The position numbers were made by a program, and so were the translations under genes. Under the pieces are notes generated by a model that was given only the letters and a program-made list of their open reading frames with translations, had not been told where the DNA came from and made no database searches. This document shows, piece after piece, positions 1-5,091 of a stretch of 5,621 bases of DNA. The stretch comes from CAZDBA01 sp964503615. Lineage in GTDB: Bacteria; Planctomycetota; Planctomycetia; Pirellulales; Pirellulaceae. Every line of letters begins with the position of its first letter. Position 1 is the first letter of the stretch. Where the stretch lies: positions 1-5,621 of the forward strand of contig CAZDBA010000222.1 in the NCBI GenBank assembly GCA_964503615.1, read 5' to 3'.

Positions 1-2
1 TC

Positions 3-263
3 GGTTCTGCTGGAATCGGTTCTGGTTTCGGTGCTGGTTCAGCTGGTGGATTGGGTTCTCGTCTACGCGGTGCTTTCGGCGGAGCTGGTAACGGCTGTGG
101 CCTAGGTTCACGTCTTCGTGGCCTATTCGGTTGCGGTGCTGGTGCTGGTAACGGATGCGGTGCTGGTAACGGATGCGGATGTGGCGCTGCTGCTGCTCCT
201 GCTTCTGCTTGCGGATGCGAAGCTGCTCCTGCTCCTGCTGCTTGCGGATGCGGATGCAACTAA
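3..263 (+). CDS. Gly/Ala/Cys-rich repeat protein, C-terminal part (5' end outside window)
   Basis: The frame is open from the left edge and ends at TAA 261-263, so 86 C-terminal residues are visible. I do not recognise a named family. The composition is extreme: Gly and Ala dominate and there are 10 Cys, mostly as GCG, CGC or NGC. Two tandem copies of a GSRLRG(A/L)FG block lie 17 residues apart, then two GAGNGC units, then two Ala/Pro stretches (AAAAPASA and EAAPAPAA) each bracketed by CGC clusters, ending GCGCN. Low-complexity, Cys-rich proteins of this style are familiar in planctomycetes and are often exported, but the N-terminus that would show a signal peptide is missing. A role in metal binding, disulfide cross-linking or the cell surface is only a guess. 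TTG at 51 lies inside the open frame and is not needed as a start. A strong terminator follows, so this is the last gene of its transcript. Confidence 0.75.
   Translation, partial: GSAGIGSGFGAGSAGGLGSRLRGAFGGAGNGCGLGSRLRGLFGCGAGAGNGCGAGNGCGCGAAAAPASACGCEAAPAPAACGCGCN
51..176 (+). repeat. Intragenic tandem repeats in the Cys-rich gene
   Basis: Two levels are visible. A 51-base unit starting at 51 and again at 102 encodes the LGSRLRG(A/L)FG block; the copies differ at many third positions, so it is old enough to have drifted. Inside the second unit an 18-base unit, ggtgctggtaacggatgc, is present twice in exact tandem at 141-158 and 159-176. A diverged copy sits at 81-98. The exact 18-base duplication looks recent and could vary in copy number between strains. 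Confidence 0.8.
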
Positions 264-314
264 GGTTAATTACCTGACTTTCTAAACCAGACACAAATCT
301 GGTCTGAACATATT

Positions 315-360
315 CGGGCGACTCGATCATCATTAGATTGAGTCGCCCGTTTTCGTTTCT
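315..360 (+). terminator. Intrinsic terminator after the Cys-rich gene
   Basis: A 14-bp stem (315-328 with 336-349, one G-T wobble, the outer ten pairs perfect and GC-rich) closes a 7-base loop and runs directly into TTTTCGTTTCT. A smaller 6-bp hairpin (286-291 with 298-303) lies between the stop codon and this terminator. No A-tract precedes the stem, so it should act only on + strand transcripts. Confidence 0.9.
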
Positions 361-807
361 TGCTCTCAAGCAACGAGAAAAGCCTCGTTTGCTGAACTTT
401 CACTTATTTGACGATTCCAAGCATTACTCAGCTACTGCCCTAACTTGTCGAACTCTTTGCCGAGAACGCAAAAGTGATAGCGTTCTTCGCAACTCTTTTC
501 AGGCGTTTGGTTTATGGTTCGTCCAGCTGAGCTTGGTCGCTCGTTGGACAACGAAAGGCGCCGTTGAATCCCAATTTCAAAGTGTATTATTGCATGCACA
601 ACACAACCAATCAGCAGGGTTTAACGAAAATCCGAAAGTTGGCTGACAAAGCCCAAACAAACACATCAACAATCCTTTACGCAAATAACCAGCGTTACCG
701 ATTTGCAACTACAGGAGATTTAGGCAAGGAAGTGAAACACTTACGAGCTGACTCTCTTTCTTTTTTAAGAAAACAGCATTCGTCGCTCAAAATTAAGGAA
801 TTGGAAG
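361..807 (+). other. Intergenic stretch upstream of the porin, no gene supported
   Basis: About 450 bases without a convincing coding region. Two frames are open here. One begins inside the terminator stem and the other runs through the porin ribosome binding site into the porin gene. Neither has a plausible ribosome binding site or a recognisable protein composition. The porin promoter should lie here, but I find no -35/-10 pair good enough to call. TTGACG at 408-413 has only a poor -10 partner (GCTACT at 431). Small palindromes such as CGTTGGACAACG (542-553) and TGCATGCA (591-598) are present without further support. Confidence 0.6.
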
Positions 808-2010
808 ATGAAACAAAGGAATGTTTGGTGCAAGCTGGTGGCCGTAGTAATGGGTCTCGGGTTGGTCACCGCAAATGAAGTTCAAGCTCAAGATGTCTAT
901 GAGTCAATTGGAGACTTCTCACAACCGACATACAATTACGCGCCCTCGTACGAAACTTACACCGCACCGGCGGAGGCCGCCGATGACGGACCTTGGACGT
1001 TGTTCTCCAATGAAAAATTTGACGTCGGTGGATGGTTCCAGTTCGGCTATCACAGTGAAGGAAACGACCTGTTCAACAGCCGTCCGGATGCACTTAACCT
1101 TCACCAAGCTTGGTTTTTCTTAGGGAAAGAAGCGGTCTCGGAGAACGGCGAACTGGGTTTTGGTTTCCGTTTCGACGGTGTTTACGGTATCGACGGTCCC
1201 GACACACAGGGCTTTGGTAACAACGGTGCGATATTCGATACGAACGCAAGTTTTACACGTGGTGCTCAGTTCGGTTGGGCGATTCCACAATTGTATGGTG
1301 AAGTTGCTTTGGGGAACTTGAGCGTCAAGATCGGTCACTTCTTTACCCTGGTTGGTTATGAAGTAGTACCCGCTGTGGACAACTTCTTTTACTCTCACTC
1401 AATCACAACGTTCAACACCGAGCCGTTTACTCACACGGGTGCGATTGCATCTTGGGCCGTGAACGATGACACCACTATTTACGGTGGTTGGACAGCAGGT
1501 TGGGATACAAGTTTCGACTTTGCAACAGGCAGCAGTTTCCTGGGTGGTTTCGGAACCCAGTTGAGTGACAACATTGGCTTTACCTACATCACCACATTCG
1601 GTGACTTGGGTCTTCGCAGTAATAACGAAGACGGTTACTCGCACAGCTTGGTCTGGGACATGGCGTTGACTGACAAGTTGAACTATGTCTTGCAGAGTGA
1701 TTTGTTGCGAGTCGATGCAACGGGTGAAGACAACTTCAGTTTGAATCAGCGTTTTATCTGGAACGCGACAGAGCGAGTCGGATTCGGTACTCGTTTCGAA
1801 TGGTGGAAAGGCGATGGAGTTACAGGATATGCTCCTTTCGGTTCCACTCCTCCTGTTGACGGATCAGCATCTTACTACGCTGCTACATTCGGAATGAATT
1901 ACAACATCAACAAGAACTTGCGAATTCGACCTGAGTACCGTTTCGACTGGTCACCGGCATTGGGTTACGATGAGGGATACGCTGGTATTGACTTGATTGG
2001 AACCTTTTAA
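808..2010 (+). CDS. Outer-membrane beta-barrel porin, BBP2-like
   Basis: A complete 400-residue protein that probably forms a passive diffusion channel in the outer membrane. Residues 1-27 look like a Sec signal peptide: basic start MKQR, hydrophobic core LVAVVMGLGLV, likely cleavage after VQA at 27. A short Tyr/Pro/Ala-rich linker (about 30-62) precedes a barrel rich in alternating aromatic and polar residues, starting near FDVGGWFQFGYHSE (about 72-85). The stretch from KIGHFFTLVGYE (174 on) through FFYSHS to a GAIASW strand (about 211-216) matches what I know of the putative beta-barrel porin-2 family. The protein ends IDLIGTF; a terminal Phe is the usual signal for the BAM insertion machinery. 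ATG 808 is chosen because AAGGA (795-799) lies 8 bases upstream and the signal peptide begins there. The gene is monocistronic, with terminators before and after. The substrate cannot be deduced. Family call fairly sure, symbol not assignable. Confidence 0.88.
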   Translation: MKQRNVWCKLVAVVMGLGLVTANEVQAQDVYESIGDFSQPTYNYAPSYETYTAPAEAADDGPWTLFSNEKFDVGGWFQFGYHSEGNDLFNSRPDALNLHQAWFFLGKEAVSENGELGFGFRFDGVYGIDGPDTQGFGNNGAIFDTNASFTRGAQFGWAIPQLYGEVALGNLSVKIGHFFTLVGYEVVPAVDNFFYSHSITTFNTEPFTHTGAIASWAVNDDTTIYGGWTAGWDTSFDFATGSSFLGGFGTQLSDNIGFTYITTFGDLGLRSNNEDGYSHSLVWDMALTDKLNYVLQSDLLRVDATGEDNFSLNQRFIWNATERVGFGTRFEWWKGDGVTGYAPFGSTPPVDGSASYYAATFGMNYNINKNLRIRPEYRFDWSPALGYDEGYAGIDLIGTF

Positions 2011-2043
2011 GGCTTAAATCAAGCACCCTCGGAAACCAATCTT

Positions 2044-2086
2044 AACCAGTAGTTTCAGCAATGTTCTGAGTGACATGAAACTGGTT
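2044..2086 (+). other. Imperfect hairpin in the porin 3' UTR
   Basis: AACCAG (2044-2049) and TTTCA (2053-2057) pair with TGAAA CTGGTT (2076-2086), giving 11 pairs with a three-base bulge and an 18-base loop. An alternative perfect 7-bp pairing, AGTTTCA with TGAAACT, uses 2051-2057 and 2076-2082. There is no T-tract, so it is not a terminator by itself. It may protect the 3' end of the porin mRNA. Confidence 0.45.
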
Positions 2087-2131
2087 TAAACAAAACTCTG
2101 ATTCCCGCAAGTGTGAAAAAAGACCCAAAGA

Positions 2132-2168
2132 AGGGTGGCTTCTACTCAGAAGCCATCCTCTTTTTTTA
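2132..2168 (+). terminator. Intrinsic terminator after the porin, possibly bidirectional
   Basis: A 12-bp stem (2132-2143 with 2148-2159, one G-T wobble) closes the tetraloop ACTC and is followed by C then seven T (2161-2167). On the opposite strand, the run of A at 2115-2121 would give a T-tract about ten bases beyond the stem, so weak function in reverse is possible. It insulates the histidine operon from porin transcription. Confidence 0.92.
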
Positions 2169-2211
2169 TGCGCCCTGACGGATGCACGATTTTGCCCGCT
2201 AACCAGCTGAA

Positions 2212-2227
2212 TTTGTCGGTTGACAAA
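2212..2227 (+). promoter_or_regulatory. Inverted repeat overlapping the -35 box, candidate operator
   Basis: TTTGTC (2212-2217) and GACAAA (2222-2227) form a perfect 6-bp inverted repeat around GGTT. The right half covers most of the TTGACA hexamer at 2220-2225. A protein bound here would block the promoter. It is seen once only and no regulator is encoded in the window, so the role is inferred. Confidence 0.35.
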
Positions 2228-2248
2228 CTGGGAATGGATGGCGATCAT
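2220..2248 (+). promoter_or_regulatory. Candidate sigma-70-type promoter of the histidine operon
   Basis: TTGACA at 2220-2225 matches the -35 consensus perfectly. It is followed by a 17-base spacer and GATCAT at 2243-2248, which matches TATAAT at 4 of 6 positions. Transcription would start near 2254-2256, at or next to the leader-peptide ATG. This is the best promoter-like pair between the porin terminator and hisG, but the -10 is imperfect. Confidence 0.5.
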
Positions 2249-2254
2249 ACAGCC

Positions 2255-2302
2255 ATGAATTTTGAGCACGGCCAACACGTAGATCACCATTTCCACCACT
2301 AA
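2255..2302 (+). CDS. hisL: Histidine operon leader peptide (His-rich)
   Basis: Fifteen codons read MNFEHGQHVDHHFHH, then TAA at 2300-2302. Six of the 15 residues are histidine, with two adjacent pairs just before the stop. For contrast, HisG encoded downstream has 2 His in 291 residues. In known his leaders, ribosomes stall at such codons when charged His-tRNA is scarce, and the stall decides the fold of the downstream RNA. An in-frame ATG at 2234 would extend it to 22 residues with a seventh His. Neither start has a good Shine-Dalgarno sequence. If the promoter at 2220-2248 is right, the 2255 ATG lies at the very 5' end of the transcript and would be translated leaderless. The stop codon abuts RNA region 2 (2303 on), as the attenuation mechanism requires. 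The peptide itself probably has no function. The symbol is given by analogy of position and role. Confidence 0.85.
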   Translation: MNFEHGQHVDHHFHH

Positions 2303-2341
2303 GGTGATCGGTCGGGCTTTGTAGATAGGTAAATTGCAATA

Positions 2342-2367
2342 CGCTGGCCAGTGGTCGGCGTTTTTTT
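2342..2367 (+). terminator. Attenuator terminator upstream of hisG
   Basis: CGCTGGCC (2342-2349) pairs with GGTCGGCG (2353-2360) over 8 bp, with two wobbles and a three-base AGT loop. It is followed immediately by seven T (2361-2367). It lies within the hisG leader, 53 bases before the start codon, with no gene ending just before it. That position fits a conditional terminator and not an end-of-gene one. Confidence 0.85.
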
Positions 2368-2383
2368 GTGTATCGGACAAACC

Positions 2384-2418
2384 CCGCAGCCATTGGCCCC
2401 AATAGAAAGGCTGGGCGG
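2384..2418 (+). promoter_or_regulatory. Hairpin over the hisG ribosome binding site
   Basis: CCGC AGCC (2384-2391) can pair with GGCT (2409-2412) and GCGG (2415-2418), 8 bp with a GG bulge. Part of the hisG Shine-Dalgarno (GAAAGG 2405-2410) falls in the right arm. The hairpin could reduce hisG translation or simply be a chance GC-rich pairing. Confidence 0.35.
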
Positions 2419-2420
2419 TT

Positions 2421-3296
2421 ATGTCGCCACAAATTAAAGAAAACACCGTTCGACTCGCGCTTCCCAAAGGACGCATGTTTGACCAAGTCGTCGGCTTGCT
2501 GAAAGACGCCGGGATTTCGATCCGTAAGTCGGAGCGAGGTTACCGTCCCCATATTTCACTGGCCAATTTCACGACCAAAATTCTTAAGCCTCGCAATGTT
2601 ATCAGTATGCTAACCGCGGGGGCTCGAGACGTTGGGTTTGCTGGTGCCGACTGGATTGAAGAAACAGGAGCCGATTTGGTCGAGTTGCTGGACACCAATT
2701 TGAACCCAGTGCGTTTGGTCGTCGCCGCCCCAACGCAAATCCTGGTCGATGGTAAACTGCCAGATCGACCGCTCGTTGTCGCCAGTGAATACCCCAACCT
2801 TGCCGCAAGATGGATTGCTGATCGTGGTTTGGACGCCACCGTTTTGACAACGTTCGGTGCCACCGAAGTGTTCCCTCCCGAGGACGCCGATTGCATCATC
2901 GACAACACCTCAACTGGATCGACCTTGCGAGCAAACGGATTGCATATCATCGACGAAGTGCTTACCTCTTCGACTCGATTTTACGCATCGAAAACGGCTC
3001 TCGACAACTCCGCAATCCGCTCGGCTGTCGATAACCTTGTGATCATGATGAAATCCGTGCTGGACGCGCGAAGCCGGATCTTGCTGGATCTAAACGTGGC
3101 CCAGGAAAACCTGGACGCCGTATTGTCCGCCCTGCCCTCCATGCGCCAACCCACCGTGGGACAACTTAGCGACGATGGCTGGTTTGCCGTTCGTTCCGCG
3201 GTTCCTCGCAAAGAGTTGACTGAGATAATTCCAGTTCTCAAAGCGGCGGGTGCCTGCGATATCATCATGACCCGAGCTGAACAGATTATATCTTGA
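2421..3296 (+). CDS. hisG: ATP phosphoribosyltransferase, long form (HisG)
   Basis: The protein has 291 residues and catalyses the first, committed step of histidine synthesis in the cytoplasm: ATP + PRPP to phosphoribosyl-ATP. Visible signatures are the N-terminal RLALPKGRM (11-19), DVGFAGADWIEE of the periplasmic-binding-protein-like fold, and VASEYPNLAARW. The PRPP-binding region runs from E149 to DNTSTGSTLRANG (161-173). From about 210 on, the C-terminal domain includes PSMRQPTVGQL, GWFAV and LKAAGACDIIMTRAEQII, matching the ACT-like regulatory domain of long HisG proteins. Long HisG is normally hexameric, feedback-inhibited by histidine and independent of HisZ. ATG 2421 is chosen because GAAAGG (2405-2410) lies 10 bases upstream and the N-terminus aligns with the family. 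It is the first enzyme gene after the attenuator. The next gene starts after an 85-base gap that contains an imperfect hairpin. Confidence 0.96.
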   Translation: MSPQIKENTVRLALPKGRMFDQVVGLLKDAGISIRKSERGYRPHISLANFTTKILKPRNVISMLTAGARDVGFAGADWIEETGADLVELLDTNLNPVRLVVAAPTQILVDGKLPDRPLVVASEYPNLAARWIADRGLDATVLTTFGATEVFPPEDADCIIDNTSTGSTLRANGLHIIDEVLTSSTRFYASKTALDNSAIRSAVDNLVIMMKSVLDARSRILLDLNVAQENLDAVLSALPSMRQPTVGQLSDDGWFAVRSAVPRKELTEIIPVLKAAGACDIIMTRAEQIIS

Positions 3297-3304
3297 TCAG
3301 AACT

Positions 3305-3341
3305 GAACGACCGATTCCGAAGCAAACGGAAAGGGACGTTC
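3305..3341 (+). other. Imperfect hairpin between hisG and hisCB
   Basis: Outer GAACG/CGTTC (3305-3309 with 3337-3341), a two-pair CC/GG step and inner TTCCG/CGGAA (3315-3319 with 3327-3331) give 12 pairs broken by mismatches, with a 7-base loop. No T-tract follows, so it should not terminate. It may be an mRNA processing or stability element, or chance. Confidence 0.35.
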
Positions 3342-3381
3342 CAAAGTTGAAACAACAACATTGACTACTTGAAACGGTCTA

Positions 3382-5091
3382 ATGGGAAAAGAACTTAAGG
3401 TCTATTCGACCACCGAATTTGCTGGAGAGATACGACTTCCGCTCAATCGAAACGAGTCCGGTTGTTCGATCGGTTCGTTGGCTACCGTGCTTGGCGAAAC
3501 GGAACCCACAACCGTTACGCAGTACCCCAGTTCCGAAACTTTGCGAACTTCGATTGCCAGCTGGTTGGCTGATCAACAAATTGATGCCAATCGAATCGTC
3601 ATAACCAACGGAGGTGACGAAGGAATCGACCGGATCGTTAGCGGCGCCATTTCCGACTCGAAATCGGTAGTCGCCATTCACGCACCGTCGTTCGAGATGT
3701 TCGACATCTATACCCACAACGCTGGCGGAACGATTCGCTCGACGTCCTGGATGAATGATGCCTTTCCTACCGAGGACTTTATCGCCTCGATCGACGACTC
3801 GGTCGCATTGGCCGTCATCGTTTCGCCCAATAATCCTACCGGGCGGATGGTTTCGGTCGACGAAATTCTCAAAGTCGCGAAACACTGTGATAGTTTGAAG
3901 ATCGATCTGGTCGTCGATTGTGCCTACATCGAATTTGCCGATGAAGATCCAACCGAAAGACTTGGGCGAGTTTCCAACGTGATCATGGTAAGGACGTTTT
4001 CAAAAGCGTGGGGTTTAGCGGGCATGCGAGTCGGGTACTTGATCGCTCCCGATGAACAAACTGCAAGACGATTAACTTCCGCAGCGGGTCCGTTTCCGGT
4101 AAGCGGCATGAGCCTCAGACTGGCCAACGAAGCGATCACCCATCACGTCAAACAGATGCAGTCCAACGTCGCCAAAGTCAAACAGTTTCGCGCCAATTTG
4201 GTTCGTTTGATCAACGAATGCGGCGGTGAATCGATCGAATCCCAAGGCAACTTCGTTCTGGCCCGTTTTGACGACGCAGATGCGGTTTGGACAGCGCTGG
4301 CCGAACAAGGTGTTGGTGTGCGAAAGTTCACCTCGGACGAACTTGGGCAATACTTGCGAATCACGATCCCTGTCACCGAATCGGATATGATGTTTCTGGT
4401 CCGTGCCTGTTCGGTTATTTTCGAAACTCCGTTTGATGTAGCCAAGTACACGGTGGTCGACGGTTCGATTCCAGATTCCGATGATGATTCAGCCAACAAT
4501 GAACGTCCCACGGGCCGAGTCGCGACTCTGAACCGTAAAACAAAAGAGACTGACATTCAGATCGAACTCGATTTGGATGGCGATGGTACGAATGAGATCT
4601 CGACAGGAATCGGTTTCCTGGACCATATGTTGACCGCGCTCAGCTTTCACAGCCGTATGAATCTCAAACTGACTTGCGTTGGCGATCTGCACATTGATGA
4701 CCATCACACCGCAGAGGATTGTGCTTTGGCTCTTGGCACGGCGATTGGCGAAGCTTTAGGTGAGCGACGAGGAATCAAACGATTCGGATATGCTTATGCC
4801 CCATTAGACGAAGCGCTTGCCCGTTCCGTTTTAGATCTCAGCGGCCGGCCTTGGCCCGAGGTGCACCTAGATCTGCAACGCGAGATGGTGGGCGCGATCG
4901 CCACTGAGAATCTAACCCATTTTTTTCAATCGTTGGCCATGACGCTCAAATGCTCGTTGCATGTCGATGTACTACGAGGTGACAACGATCATCATCGAGC
5001 CGAAGCGGCGTTCAAGTCACTTGCGTTGGCACTGAAAATGGCGATCCGACCAAGCGGTAACGATGTTCCCAGCACAAAAGGAGTCCTGTAA
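3382..5091 (+). CDS. hisCB: Histidinol-phosphate aminotransferase / imidazoleglycerol-phosphate dehydratase fusion (HisC-HisB)
   Basis: One 569-residue frame holds two enzymes. Residues about 10-350 are HisC, a PLP-dependent fold-I aminotransferase: YPSSETLR, SPNNPTGR (148-155, N151 at PLP), D179 and Y182 in VVDCAYIEF, the Schiff-base K208 in TFSKAWGLAGMRVGY, and R326 in YLRIT for substrate carboxylate or phosphate. A polar Asp/Ser/Asn-rich linker spans about 355-378. Residues 379-569 are HisB dehydratase with all its metal-binding signatures: TGIGFLDHM (H415), DDHHTAED (439-446), DNDHHRAEAAFK (534-545) and the terminal VPSTKGVL. HisB makes imidazoleacetol phosphate, which HisC converts to L-histidinol phosphate, so the fusion joins consecutive steps in reverse N-to-C order. 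Both domains look intact and near full length. ATG 3382 is the only good start after an in-frame TGA at 3370-3372; its Shine-Dalgarno is weak. Oddity: Cys180 where HisC proteins usually have Glu. hisH starts immediately after the stop. Confidence 0.95.
   Translation: MGKELKVYSTTEFAGEIRLPLNRNESGCSIGSLATVLGETEPTTVTQYPSSETLRTSIASWLADQQIDANRIVITNGGDEGIDRIVSGAISDSKSVVAIHAPSFEMFDIYTHNAGGTIRSTSWMNDAFPTEDFIASIDDSVALAVIVSPNNPTGRMVSVDEILKVAKHCDSLKIDLVVDCAYIEFADEDPTERLGRVSNVIMVRTFSKAWGLAGMRVGYLIAPDEQTARRLTSAAGPFPVSGMSLRLANEAITHHVKQMQSNVAKVKQFRANLVRLINECGGESIESQGNFVLARFDDADAVWTALAEQGVGVRKFTSDELGQYLRITIPVTESDMMFLVRACSVIFETPFDVAKYTVVDGSIPDSDDDSANNERPTGRVATLNRKTKETDIQIELDLDGDGTNEISTGIGFLDHMLTALSFHSRMNLKLTCVGDLHIDDHHTAEDCALALGTAIGEALGERRGIKRFGYAYAPLDEALARSVLDLSGRPWPEVHLDLQREMVGAIATENLTHFFQSLAMTLKCSLHVDVLRGDNDHHRAEAAFKSLALALKMAIRPSGNDVPSTKGVL
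5076..5083 (+). promoter_or_regulatory. Ribosome binding site fixing the hisH GTG start
   Basis: AAAAGGAG lies inside the last codons of hisCB, 8 bases before GTG 5092. It is the strongest Shine-Dalgarno in the window and decides the non-ATG start. It also suggests translational coupling to the hisCB stop. Confidence 0.85.

Larger units (their letters stand above)
2255..2367 (+). promoter_or_regulatory. Histidine transcription attenuator (leader RNA with regions 1-4)
   Basis: Four pairing segments are visible. Region 1 (GGCC 2270-2273 and GATCACC 2282-2288) lies within the His codons. Region 2 is GGTGATC 2303-2309 plus GGTCGG 2310-2315. Region 3 is CTGGCC 2344-2349, and region 4 is GGTCGGCG 2353-2360. 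Pairing 1:2 uses a perfect 7-bp stem plus GGCC with GGTC. Pairing 2:3 joins 2310-2315 to 2344-2349 (6 pairs, two wobbles). Pairing 3:4 is the terminator. GGCCA occurs in both regions 1 and 3, and GGTCGG in both 2 and 4, so 2:3 excludes 3:4. Expected logic: stalling at the His codons covers region 1, allows 2:3 and lets transcription reach hisG; a ribosome reaching the stop covers region 2 and permits 3:4. The structure is read by eye; the mechanism is inferred from known his leaders. Confidence 0.82.

Noticed and set aside
51..263. TTG at 51 as the start of the Cys-rich gene
   Set aside because: The same repeat-like Gly/Ser/Ala coding continues upstream to the window edge without a stop, so the gene begins outside the window.
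408..436. TTGACG with GCTACT as the porin promoter
   Set aside because: The -10 partner matches the consensus poorly and it lies nearly 400 bases from the gene; not enough to call.
542..553. CGTTGGACAACG palindrome in the pre-porin gap
   Set aside because: Five-base arms with a two-base centre, seen once, with no promoter nearby; expected by chance.
338..646. A 102-codon + strand frame in the gap before the porin
   Set aside because: It starts inside the terminator stem and has no ribosome binding site; its translation shows no domain, signal peptide or typical composition.
564..878. A 104-codon + strand frame overlapping the porin start
   Set aside because: It runs through the porin ribosome binding site and 71 bases into the porin gene in another frame; no family features are visible.
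2234..2302. A 22-codon version of the leader peptide starting at ATG 2234
   Set aside because: In frame and adds one His, but it has no spaced Shine-Dalgarno and would lie upstream of the predicted transcription start; kept only as an alternative.
2042..2552. Two overlapping minus-strand frames opposite the his leader and the 5' end of hisG
   Set aside because: They are the complement of the porin terminator, attenuator and hisG start, all better explained on the + strand; no ribosome binding site or recognisable protein.
3379..3885. A long minus-strand frame opposite the HisC domain
   Set aside because: Antisense to a well-supported aminotransferase; open only because of the codon pattern of the real gene.
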